6,838 nt of DNA from UBA4660 sp034408895 (GCA_034408895.1 JAWXCI010000053.1:1-6838); one strand, 5' to 3'. Shown: positions 1 through 6,683, counted from the stretch's first letter. The notes: generated by a model from the sequence alone, not told the origin. Made by a program: numbers and translations.

Positions 1-114
1 CCAAACTGGAAACCCTGCTCCCCGATAAATGGAAACAAACGTGAAGGGTATGTGCAATTTGTGGTGAAACAAGATGGGGTTCAGCGGGGGGTTACGATTC
101 ACCTACCGCAATAA
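1..114 (+). CDS. C-terminal end of an unidentified protein (partial)
   Basis: Frame 1 is open from the window edge to a TAA at 112-114, giving 37 residues that begin PNWKP and end THLPQ-like (TIHLPQ). The piece has a W-x-P, an N-G turn and then an alternating hydrophobic stretch (GYVQFVV) typical of closing beta strands. This loosely recalls the C-terminal domain of TonB-like energy transducers, which are abundant in Bacteroidota, but the fragment is too short to assign. An open run of this length can occur by chance. A second frame (bases 3-44, ending LPDKWKQT) is also open to a TGA and is a possible alternative. No promoter or terminator helps decide, and no function is claimed. Confidence 0.35.
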   Translation, partial: PNWKPCSPINGNKREGYVQFVVKQDGVQRGVTIHLPQ

Positions 115-281
115 GAAATCCAACCGATAGTTACTGTAACTGTTATATAGGCACTTGCGGACAAGAGATTTTGGTGTGCAGGCGGGCTAAAAGCTAGGCG
201 AGGCGGGTAAAGAATGTGAGAAACAGATGGAAGTTTTCAAAGGGATGGTGAAAGGAGGGGTAACCCGAAGTCGGGAGACAG

Positions 282-301
282 ACACCTATATATATAGGTG
301 T
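282..301. repeat. perfect 20-base palindrome
   Basis: ACACCTATAT at 282-291 is followed directly by its exact reverse complement at 292-301. In RNA this would be a hairpin with a small AU-rich loop; in DNA it could be a symmetric protein site. It falls inside the putative intron remnant. No U-run follows, so it is not a terminator. Confidence 0.8.
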
Positions 302-361
302 GGGGAAAAGTGCATTAGTATTGCGGGTGTGAAGTGAACCCTGAACATTCTAGTTACACCA

Positions 362-373
362 TGCTCATGAGCA
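362..373. repeat. 12-base palindrome TGCTCATGAGCA
   Basis: The sequence is its own exact reverse complement. It may be a small hairpin of a group II intron domain I, or an operator. Nothing else in the window repeats it. Confidence 0.6.
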
Positions 374-536
374 AAACGAAGACATCAAAAAAGTTATAGC
401 AACTTTGTAAATAGGTTACAACGGACTAGCTTTCTTTTGTCGCTGACTTGATTACCAAATGAAAACATCATCGCCTTATCTGAACGTGTTCACGATTTTT
501 TTGGAAACGAAAATTCTGGCGTTGGGGGCGGGAAAG

Positions 537-562
537 AAAAAAGCCCCACGGTACGCAGGGCT
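537..562 (-). terminator. intrinsic terminator of the tracrRNA
   Basis: On the minus strand AGCCC (562-558) pairs with GGGCT (546-542). The stem continues inward through U-G, G-U, C-G and G-C to a three-base loop (553-551), so it has nine pairs with two wobbles. A run of U (542-537) follows. The hairpin also serves as the last structural element of the mature tracrRNA. Confidence 0.85.
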
Positions 563-606
563 AAGAATTCTTCGGCTTATAGCCTTATTGTGAATTGTCT
601 TTCGAG
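537..606 (-). ncRNA. tracrRNA of the type II-C system
   Basis: The tracrRNA pairs with each crRNA repeat, allows processing of the precursor and anchors the guide in Cas9. On the minus strand the RNA would begin at about 604-606 and run to about 537, roughly 70 nt. Its first 18 bases (604-587) are the anti-repeat: six Watson-Crick pairs with CTTTCG of the repeat, one bulged A (598), then ten more pairs and a G-U with GTTGTGAATTG, the start of the CRISPR repeat seen at the right end of the window. Next come a small stem GGCT-ATA-AGCC (584-574), a linker with the palindrome AAGAATTCTT (572-563), and the terminator hairpin. The exact 5' end is inferred from the promoter spacing. The RNA is compact, with only two hairpins after the duplex. 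It is divergent from cas9 and just upstream of it. Confidence 0.9.
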
Positions 607-609
607 ATG

Positions 610-640
610 CAAACATAAATGAATAACTCAACTAAACAAA
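610..640 (-). promoter_or_regulatory. Bacteroidota-type promoter of the tracrRNA
   Basis: Read on the minus strand, TTTG (640-637) is followed after exactly 19 bases by TATGTTTG (617-610). This matches the established Bacteroidota sigma consensus, a -33 TTTG/TTG and a -7 TAnnTTTG, with no mismatch and normal spacing. Transcription should begin about four to seven bases further on, at 603-606, which is the first base of the anti-repeat. The -33 box lies only eight bases in front of the cas9 start codon. Confidence 0.85.
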
Positions 641-647
641 TTTCAAT

Positions 648-3600
648 ATGGAAAAAACTTTAGCACTTGACTTAGGAAGCAACTCTATCGGTTGGAACAT
701 TAGAGACATTTCATTCCCTGATGAGCAATTCAGAAAGGCGGGCGTTGTCACTTTCAAACAGGGTGTAGGAGAGAATCAAACTGGTGAGTATTCTTTCGCT
801 GCCGAGAGAACTTCTAAGCGAAGCATAAGAAGGCTATACCAAGCGCGTAAATACAAATTATGGGAAACTCTTGATTCGTTGCGCAGGGCAGGCTATTGTC
901 CAATTAGCGAAGATGAACTAAACCAATGGCGTTGGTATAAGAAGGAGGAAGGATATATGAGAAAGTATCCTGTAAATGCAGTGCAGTTCAACAACTGGAT
1001 AAAGCTGGACTTTGATGGGGATGGCAAACCGGACTATGAAAGTCCTTACCAACTGCGGGCCGAATTGGCAACAATCAAACTTGATTTCAATCTTGAAACC
1101 AACAAGCAAAAATTGGGTCGCGCGCTTTATCACATTGCACAGCACCGTGCTTTCAAAAGCAGCAAAAAAGTAAACCTGAAGGAGGATGTTGACCTGAATA
1201 CCACTGACGTGGGAGCTGAGAGAGCTAAGCACAGGGAACTTAATAAGAAGTTAGAAGAACTGAATCTTCATTATGATGGTACGCGAACCATCGGTGAAAT
1301 TTTTGCCGATGCTGAAAGAATGTTCGCTGAAAAAAAGGTGGGTAGAATCAGAAACAACCTGCATACCTATGTCATAAGGAAAGACCTTCAAGCGGAAGTA
1401 AAAACCATCTTTGAATTTCAAGGACTTTCATTCGGTTCCATCTTCAACAAAAAGGGAGTGGAACTTCCCATCAATCGTTCTCCTATATTTTGGCAACGAC
1501 CATTGCGTTCACAAAAAGGAACCATTGGAAAATGCACACTTGAAACATCTAAATATCGCTGTCCCGTTAGTCACCCAGCTTTCGAAGAATTCCGTGCGTG
1601 GAGTTTGCTAAACAACATTCAATTCAAACCCAAAGGCGATAGTGAAGCACGGTGGACGCAACTTGACTTGCAGCTGAGGCGAGAGCTGTACAACGAGAAG
1701 TTCATTGAGAGAATGAAGCCCAATTTCGACTTCGTTGAAATTTATCTATGGTTAAGGAAAAAGAATGGACACGATAATTGGGACTTAAATTATCATGGAA
1801 AAACCAACGTAGCTGCTTCTCCAGTTTCCGCTCGCTTGCGCGACATTTTTGGTGATGATTGGGATACCTTGCAAATAGCGCACGCACCAAATTCAAGAAG
1901 GAAAGGTCAGCAGGGAAAAAAGACCTACTACAACATGGAAGACATCTGGCATGTTCCGTTCTCATGTGATGATGATGAGTTTGTAAAAAGTTTTGCAAAG
2001 GAGAAACTGGGGTTAAATGATGAACAAACTCAAGGCTATTATAAACTATGGGAATCAATGCCTGTTGATTATGCCAACCTCAGCCTTAAAGCCATCAACA
2101 ACATCAACTACTTTTTAAGAAGGGGATTGATATACACCGAAGCTGCGTTGCTGGCCAAAGTACCAGAAGTGCTCGGTGATAGATGGGCAGAGAATGAAGC
2201 GGATTTGATTGCAAACATTAGCGAGGTCATTGACCTAAATCGAACGACCAAGAAACGTCTCAGCATTGTAAACAACCTGATTGCGCAATTCAAAGCAAAG
2301 CCATTCAATGAAAAGTCTGCTGAAAGCAGTTTTGAATATGTGCTGGATGCAGAGGATAAGAAACAAATACTGCATGAGTCTCGCGAATCATTTGGAGCTG
2401 CTTCATGGAATAGAATGTCTGCGGATGAGCACAATGAAATTATTGATTTCGTCACTGTGCAGTATCAGAATTTTTTCAACGATGCAAAACGGCACTTCAA
2501 AAAAATGCCACACTTGTTGGATGCGATGAAAGTGTTTCTCATTGACAAATTTGATTTGACAAGCGAACAAGTCAAAAAGCTCTATCATCCTTCGCAAGTT
2601 GAAATATATACGCCTGCAAAGTGGAAGTATTACAAAGAACATGGCAGGGAACTGCTTTTGCTAGGAAGTCCAAAGACAGGTGCATTCAAAAATCCAATGG
2701 CGATGCGGGCACTTTATGAAGTGCGCAAGCTCGTAAACTATCTTATCGTAACTGACCAAATAGATGAACAAACAAGAGTTGTAGTAGAGCTTGCTCGTGA
2801 ACTGAACGATGCCAACAAACGTTGGGCTATTGAAACTTATCAAACTATCAGAGCAAAAGAGAACCAAGAATTTGCTGATGCCATTGGCGAATTGGTAAAA
2901 GAGAATGGCAGCGTTGCAGATGCAAACAGCAATGAGGACATTGACAAATTCAGGCTGTGGTATGACATGCTACAAGGTGATGTTGCTAAGTTTGGTTTTG
3001 AGAAGAACAAGGTCTTTATTGAAAATACCATCGAGACCAAAAGCAAGAAGGGTAAAAAGGGAAATGAAGAAGAGTATGAAGTATTCACTGAGAACAAATT
3101 TGAGAACCTCAATAAGCATCTTTACTTCAAACTGAAATCGGCAGGTGACGATACATTGAAAAAGTATAGACTTTGGGAGGAGCAGAAATATGTTTGTATG
3201 TATACAGGCAAGATAATTGGCATTCATCAACTCTTTCAGCAGGGCACCATCGACTTTGAGCATACGTTGCCACGAAGTAAATCATTTGACAATAGTCTAG
3301 AAAACCTCACGGTTTGTTATGCAGACTTTAACCGCAGAGTGAAGAAGAACCAAATACCCTTTGACCTTCCGAACTATAACCACGACACTGTTGATGGCAC
3401 CGCCATCAAACCAAGACTTGAAGCATGGGAGAAGAAAGTGAAAGACCTTGAAATGCACATTGAATTTTGGAAAGCGAAGTCTAAGCGTGCAACAATGAAA
3501 GAAGATAAGGACAAAGCAATTCGACAGAAGCACCTATGGCAATTTGAGTTGGACTACTGGAAGGGGAAACTCAGTCGTTTCAAAATGGAAGAGATAAAAA

Positions 3601-5216
3601 CTGGCTTTAAGAACAGTCAATTGGTGGATACACAAATTATCTCCAAGTATGCTTCGCACTATCTAAAGACTGTGTTCAACAAGGTCGAGGTTCAGAAGGG
3701 GACAAATACTGCTGTGTTCAGGAAAATATTTGGAGTGCAATCGCTTGATGAAGCGAAGGACAGAAGTAAACACAGTCATCATGCGAAGGATGCAATAGTG
3801 CTATCGGTTATTCCTGTTGCGGCAAAAAGGGAACTCATATTGAAAGTATGGTATGAGATAGATGAGCGAAGAAAATTGCTGGCAGATAGTGGTTCTGAAA
3901 GTGGAAGAATTCAATCAGAAATTAATTCGTTTCAATCACAACTGAATGAGTTGTTATACCAATGCAATCTTCCACGAATAAATGATGCGATAGATAAACT
4001 GGACAGTCAGATACTCATCAACAATATAGCGCGTGACCAGACACTTGTACCTGCCAGCAGAAGGGTCAGAAAACGCGGCAAGGTGGTATTGGTCAAGAAT
4101 CAGGATGGAAGTGTAAAACTTGATGCGAATGGAGAACGCATTGAGAAGTGGGCAAAGGGGGATGTTATTCGGGGGCAATTGTTCATGGATACTTTCTATG
4201 GAAAAATAAGACCTGCTAAGTGGGATGAGGAAGGCAGGCCAATGAAGGACGATGTAGGCAATTTCATTTACAGTGAAAAGAACGAAGGTTTTAGGTTTGT
4301 TGTAAGGAAGGAGGTCAATAAGGACCTGACCATTGATAGCATTGTTGACCCCACCCTAAAGAAACGAATGGTAGCCCAACTTAATGGTCGAACTCTTGAT
4401 AAAACATTGAATGACGATGGCGGCTTATGGATGGTGGACAGACATGGAAATCAAATAAACAAAATCAGGCATATTAGATGCTTTGCCGATGATGTAACCA
4501 ATCCACTTGCCGTTAAGCGCCAAACCTATTTGTCAAGTAAGGAATACAAAAATGACTATTGGGCAAAGTCTGCTGTGAACTATATCTGTGCTTTGTTTCA
4601 AAGCGTAAAACGAAACAAGAAAGGTGATGTTGTAAAGAAAGATGGAATGGAATTGATAGAAAGGGAATTTGCTATTTATAATCTCGCGGAAATTGCAGCG
4701 AAGAAAAAATCAGGAGAAAGCAATGACTCCAATCTTGGAATATTTCGGAAGGACAAAAAGACAGGCTTGGACTTAATTAGGGAAGATGGAACCAAAGATT
4801 CACCTTATGCATTTCTTAGAAAGGGAACAAAAGTTATCTTTTTTAAAGAGAGCATTGATGAATTGAAAGAAATACAACAGACTAATTCTGAAGAGCTCCA
4901 TAGCCGCTTATATAAGATTAAAAAATTTGCGAACGCTCGAATAACAATTGATTTTCATATGGAAGGAAGAGATGATAAGGAGCTTACAAAGGCCTTTCCA
5001 GAGCAAAGCATTTTCAAGATTGATGAAAACGGTAAAGAGGTGCCATTTGGTCAGCGCGGTAAGAATGGATTTACCGAAGACTTTTTTGAATTCGGTACTT
5101 TGAATAACGGGAAGCCTTGGCATAGATTACGTTATTCAAAAGATTACTTTGATTTCGCTATTGAAGACAAACACTTCTCAGTAAACCCAGATGGTCAAAT
5201 AAAATGGCTTTTCTAG
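648..5216 (+). CDS. cas9: Cas9 RNA-guided DNA endonuclease, type II-C (1522 aa)
   Basis: The protein cuts DNA matched by the crRNA:tracrRNA guide. Order of parts: RuvC-I with LALDLGSNSIGW (catalytic D8); Arg-rich bridge helix about 53-82; recognition lobe with YHIAQHRAFKSSKK (161-174) and FWQRPLRSQK (281-290), a motif of long Bacteroidota Cas9s; RuvC-II with VVVELARE (E714); HNH with DFEHTLPRS, H872, N886 and N895; RuvC-III with SHHAKDA (H1045, D1048); then a wedge motif IRGQLFMDTFYGK (1174-1186) and a PAM-interacting C-terminus. Every catalytic residue is present. The length is normal for long II-C Cas9s and larger than SpCas9. Oddities are an EF-hand-like loop (121-129) and a charged helical insertion after HNH (about 921-985). 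The ATG at 648 places RuvC-I at the very N-terminus, as usual. There is no Shine-Dalgarno; the leader is A-rich. It is the first gene of the operon. No plus-strand promoter was recognised upstream. Confidence 0.98.
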   Translation: MEKTLALDLGSNSIGWNIRDISFPDEQFRKAGVVTFKQGVGENQTGEYSFAAERTSKRSIRRLYQARKYKLWETLDSLRRAGYCPISEDELNQWRWYKKEEGYMRKYPVNAVQFNNWIKLDFDGDGKPDYESPYQLRAELATIKLDFNLETNKQKLGRALYHIAQHRAFKSSKKVNLKEDVDLNTTDVGAERAKHRELNKKLEELNLHYDGTRTIGEIFADAERMFAEKKVGRIRNNLHTYVIRKDLQAEVKTIFEFQGLSFGSIFNKKGVELPINRSPIFWQRPLRSQKGTIGKCTLETSKYRCPVSHPAFEEFRAWSLLNNIQFKPKGDSEARWTQLDLQLRRELYNEKFIERMKPNFDFVEIYLWLRKKNGHDNWDLNYHGKTNVAASPVSARLRDIFGDDWDTLQIAHAPNSRRKGQQGKKTYYNMEDIWHVPFSCDDDEFVKSFAKEKLGLNDEQTQGYYKLWESMPVDYANLSLKAINNINYFLRRGLIYTEAALLAKVPEVLGDRWAENEADLIANISEVIDLNRTTKKRLSIVNNLIAQFKAKPFNEKSAESSFEYVLDAEDKKQILHESRESFGAASWNRMSADEHNEIIDFVTVQYQNFFNDAKRHFKKMPHLLDAMKVFLIDKFDLTSEQVKKLYHPSQVEIYTPAKWKYYKEHGRELLLLGSPKTGAFKNPMAMRALYEVRKLVNYLIVTDQIDEQTRVVVELARELNDANKRWAIETYQTIRAKENQEFADAIGELVKENGSVADANSNEDIDKFRLWYDMLQGDVAKFGFEKNKVFIENTIETKSKKGKKGNEEEYEVFTENKFENLNKHLYFKLKSAGDDTLKKYRLWEEQKYVCMYTGKIIGIHQLFQQGTIDFEHTLPRSKSFDNSLENLTVCYADFNRRVKKNQIPFDLPNYNHDTVDGTAIKPRLEAWEKKVKDLEMHIEFWKAKSKRATMKEDKDKAIRQKHLWQFELDYWKGKLSRFKMEEIKTGFKNSQLVDTQIISKYASHYLKTVFNKVEVQKGTNTAVFRKIFGVQSLDEAKDRSKHSHHAKDAIVLSVIPVAAKRELILKVWYEIDERRKLLADSGSESGRIQSEINSFQSQLNELLYQCNLPRINDAIDKLDSQILINNIARDQTLVPASRRVRKRGKVVLVKNQDGSVKLDANGERIEKWAKGDVIRGQLFMDTFYGKIRPAKWDEEGRPMKDDVGNFIYSEKNEGFRFVVRKEVNKDLTIDSIVDPTLKKRMVAQLNGRTLDKTLNDDGGLWMVDRHGNQINKIRHIRCFADDVTNPLAVKRQTYLSSKEYKNDYWAKSAVNYICALFQSVKRNKKGDVVKKDGMELIEREFAIYNLAEIAAKKKSGESNDSNLGIFRKDKKTGLDLIREDGTKDSPYAFLRKGTKVIFFKESIDELKEIQQTNSEELHSRLYKIKKFANARITIDFHMEGRDDKELTKAFPEQSIFKIDENGKEVPFGQRGKNGFTEDFFEFGTLNNGKPWHRLRYSKDYFDFAIEDKHFSVNPDGQIKWLF

Positions 5217-5217
5217 A

Positions 5218-6120
5218 ATGATTAAACGCACCCTCTACTTCGGAAGTGCAGCCCGTCTTTCGCGTAAAGACGCACAACTACACGTTGCCTATCCCGAAGA
5301 GAGCGGACAAGAAAGCAAAACAGTGCCCATTGAAGATATTGGCATCGTAATACTCGACAATCCACAAGTGCAAATAGGGCAGGCCTTGCTTTCGTCATTG
5401 CTCGAAAACAATGTGGCGGTGGTGTGTACCGATAGCCGCCACATGCCCGCAGGCATGTTCCTCAACTATCAGGGTCATAGTGAAATGGCGGAGATATATG
5501 CAGCACAGATAGAAGCAAGCCTGCCACTAAAGAAGAATCTGTGGCAACAAACCATTGAGCAGAAAATTACGAATCAGGCCAATGTGTTGAAACGTTATGA
5601 GCAACCGCATGACGACATGCTGGCGCTGGCCAAACTGGTGAGGAGCGGTGATCCGGCAAACAATGAAGGACAAGCCGCAGCCATTTACTGGAGAAGATTG
5701 TTCGACCCTGAGTTAGGATTTAAGAGAGGCCGTTATGAAGATGGTCCCAACAATGTGCTGAACTATGGCTACGCCATACTTCGCGCAGTGGTGGCGCGCA
5801 GCGTTTGCGGCAGTGGCATGTTGCCCGCGCTGGGTATTCACCATCGCAACAAGTACAACCCTTATTGCCTGGCCGATGATGTGATGGAACCGTACAGGCC
5901 GTTTGTGGATATTGCGGTGTGCCAGATTGTGGATTCAGATATTGATTACAGCGAACTTACACCAGCATTGAAAAAAGAGTTGTTGCAAATCCCGGCAATG
6001 GATGTGCAGATTGATGGTGAAAAAAGTCCGCTGATGATTGCCACCCAGCGCACCACCGCCAGTCTGGCACGATGTTTCAAGGGTGAAAGCCGAACATTGC
6101 TTTATCCTCAACTTGAATAG
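5218..6120 (+). CDS. cas1: Cas1 spacer integrase, type II (300 aa)
   Basis: Cas1 is the metal-dependent integrase that, with Cas2, inserts new spacers at the leader end of the array. The N-terminal beta domain (about 1-90) starts IKRTLYFGSAARLSRKD. The helical catalytic domain has E150 (DPANNEGQAAAIYW), H208 (ALGIHHRNKYNPY) and D221 with E224 (CLADDVMEPYRPFVD), the three metal-binding positions of the family. Length is normal for type II Cas1. The start codon lies one base after the cas9 stop, which suggests translational coupling, and no Shine-Dalgarno is seen. Sampled lines of the gene have G+C near 50%, against about 40% in cas9. No csn2 or cas4 accompanies it, which supports subtype II-C. 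Confidence 0.97.
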   Translation: MIKRTLYFGSAARLSRKDAQLHVAYPEESGQESKTVPIEDIGIVILDNPQVQIGQALLSSLLENNVAVVCTDSRHMPAGMFLNYQGHSEMAEIYAAQIEASLPLKKNLWQQTIEQKITNQANVLKRYEQPHDDMLALAKLVRSGDPANNEGQAAAIYWRRLFDPELGFKRGRYEDGPNNVLNYGYAILRAVVARSVCGSGMLPALGIHHRNKYNPYCLADDVMEPYRPFVDIAVCQIVDSDIDYSELTPALKKELLQIPAMDVQIDGEKSPLMIATQRTTASLARCFKGESRTLLYPQLE

Positions 6121-6129
6121 CCTTGCGAT

Positions 6130-6492
6130 ATGCCCCGCTCAGATAGTATTGGAATACAGGCAGACCGCTTAAGCCAATACCGCATCATGTGGGTTCTTGT
6201 ACTCTTCGATTTGCCGACTGAAACAAAAAAGGAACGAAAGGCAGCGGCACGTTTTCGCAAAGACATCATTCAAGACGGCTTCACTATGTTTCAGTTCTCC
6301 ATCTACCTGCGCCATTGCAATAGCCGCGAAAATTCGGAAGTACACATCAAGAGGGTGAAAAACCAGTTGCCGGATAAAGGACACGTTGGTATCATGTGCA
6401 TTACCGACAAGCAGTTTGGAGACATAGAATTATTCTACGGAAGGAATGAATCAGTAAGGCCGGATACACCACAACAGTTAGAGTTGTTTTAG
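6130..6492 (+). CDS. cas2: Cas2 adaptation protein (120 aa)
   Basis: Cas2 forms the dimer that bridges two Cas1 dimers in the integration complex. The ferredoxin-like fold begins at MWVLVLFDLPTETKKERK, with the conserved acidic residue D27. It continues through FTMFQFSIYLRHC and HVGIMCITDKQFG, motifs typical of Bacteroidota type II Cas2. The chosen ATG at 6130 adds 19 residues before the first strand. An internal ATG at 6187 (M20) is possible, but relatives usually carry a few residues such as YRI before MWV, so the upstream start is preferred. It sits nine bases after the cas1 stop as the last gene of the operon. The C-terminus PQQLELF is a normal ending for this family. Confidence 0.96.
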   Translation: MPRSDSIGIQADRLSQYRIMWVLVLFDLPTETKKERKAAARFRKDIIQDGFTMFQFSIYLRHCNSRENSEVHIKRVKNQLPDKGHVGIMCITDKQFGDIELFYGRNESVRPDTPQQLELF

Positions 6493-6510
6493 TCTCAAGA
6501 GCCGACAAAA

Positions 6511-6559
6511 TCACCCTTCGACTTGAGCTTGTTTAGACTTTATCGAAAGGCTATGGGTG
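6511..6559. repeat. degenerate palindromic intergenic repeat after cas2
   Basis: CACCC (6512-6516) pairs with GGGTG (6555-6559). Inside, CCTTCGA (6515-6521) pairs with TCGAAAGG (6543-6550) with one bulged A. The left half, CACCCTTCGACTTGAGC, resembles the widespread bacterial intergenic palindrome CCCTTCGACnnnGCTCAGGG. It lies 19 bases past the cas2 stop and may protect or end the operon transcript, but no U-run follows. Confidence 0.55.
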
Positions 6560-6575
6560 CCGCCTCAATAATCTA

Positions 6576-6591
6576 TCTCTCTCTCTCTCTC
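6576..6591. repeat. TC dinucleotide microsatellite, 8 copies
   Basis: Eight uninterrupted TC units follow ATCTA. It lies in a non-coding stretch between the two palindromic repeats, so a change in copy number would not alter any gene here. Confidence 0.9.
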
Positions 6592-6608
6592 GTTTAATGT
6601 TACTACTG

Positions 6609-6635
6609 TCACCCTGAGCGCATTCGAAGGGGTGA
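6609..6635. repeat. palindromic intergenic repeat of the CACCCTGAGCG...GGGTG kind
   Basis: TCACCC (6609-6614) and GGGTGA (6630-6635) are inverted around TGAGCGCATTCGAAG. The element closely matches the CACCCTGAGCG..GTCGAAGGGTG palindrome that is scattered in intergenic regions of many Bacteroidota. It is in the opposite orientation to the degenerate copy at 6511-6559. The family name is not fixed; recognition is from memory. Confidence 0.6.
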
Positions 6636-6655
6636 ATCCAGGGATAACTGCCATT

Positions 6656-6671
6656 CGGGGCGACTTCCCCG
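6656..6671. repeat. small GC-rich hairpin
   Basis: CGGGG (6656-6660) and CCCCG (6667-6671) are inverted around a six-base loop. It has no U-run and no known role; it is listed because it lies in the non-coding spacer between cas2 and the array. Confidence 0.5.
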
Positions 6672-6683
6672 GGTGAGTTTAGA

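Larger units (their letters stand above)
174..431 (+). mobile_element. possible 5' remnant of a group II intron (domain I)
   Basis: What is seen: a GTGTG at 174-178 fits the GUGYG start of group II introns. It is followed by a purine-rich, non-coding stretch with several short stem-loops: CCCG/CGGG at 264-275, a 20-base palindrome at 282-301, GGTGTGA/TTACACC at 326-332 and 354-360, a 12-base palindrome TGCTCATGAGCA at 362-373, and AAAGTT/AACTTT at 390-406. The order (AGTTACACC, small hairpin, then AAACG) resembles domain I of bacterial group II introns as I remember it; this is recognition, not an alignment. There is no intron-encoded reverse transcriptase and no domain V-like hairpin before the tracrRNA at 606, so if real it is a truncated, inactive fragment. 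The right edge is a guess. Convincing EBS-IBS pairings were not found. The alternative is ordinary structured intergenic DNA. Confidence 0.35.

Noticed and set aside
241..301. Cobalamin riboswitch-like words (GGTGAAA, CCCGAAGTCGGGAGAC)
   Set aside because: The tail resembles the end of a B12 riboswitch, but the core CCCGCnACTGT element is missing and no cobalamin-related gene follows.
245..337. Small plus-strand reading frame of 30 codons
   Set aside because: It runs through the 20-base palindrome and other hairpins, has an unremarkable composition and no ribosome binding site; most likely non-coding.
372..377. CAAAAC as an exon-binding site for ATTTTG in front of the putative intron
   Set aside because: Five of six bases could pair, but the place relative to other domain I elements is wrong for EBS1 and such a short AT-rich match is expected by chance.
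400..503. Candidate cas9 promoters (CAACTTTG at 400, TTCTTTTG at 432, TTTTTTTG at 496)
   Set aside because: Each misses one conserved base of TAnnTTTG and none has a TTG box at the normal distance, so none is called.
605..616. Extension of the anti-repeat through ACAT (613-616)
   Set aside because: The repeat also has ACAT at about this distance, but the stretch between does not pair and these bases lie in the promoter, upstream of the expected RNA start.
918..1232. Minus-strand frame of 104 codons inside cas9, and similar frames along the gene
   Set aside because: They overlap a strongly supported cas9 reading frame and have no recognisable protein features.
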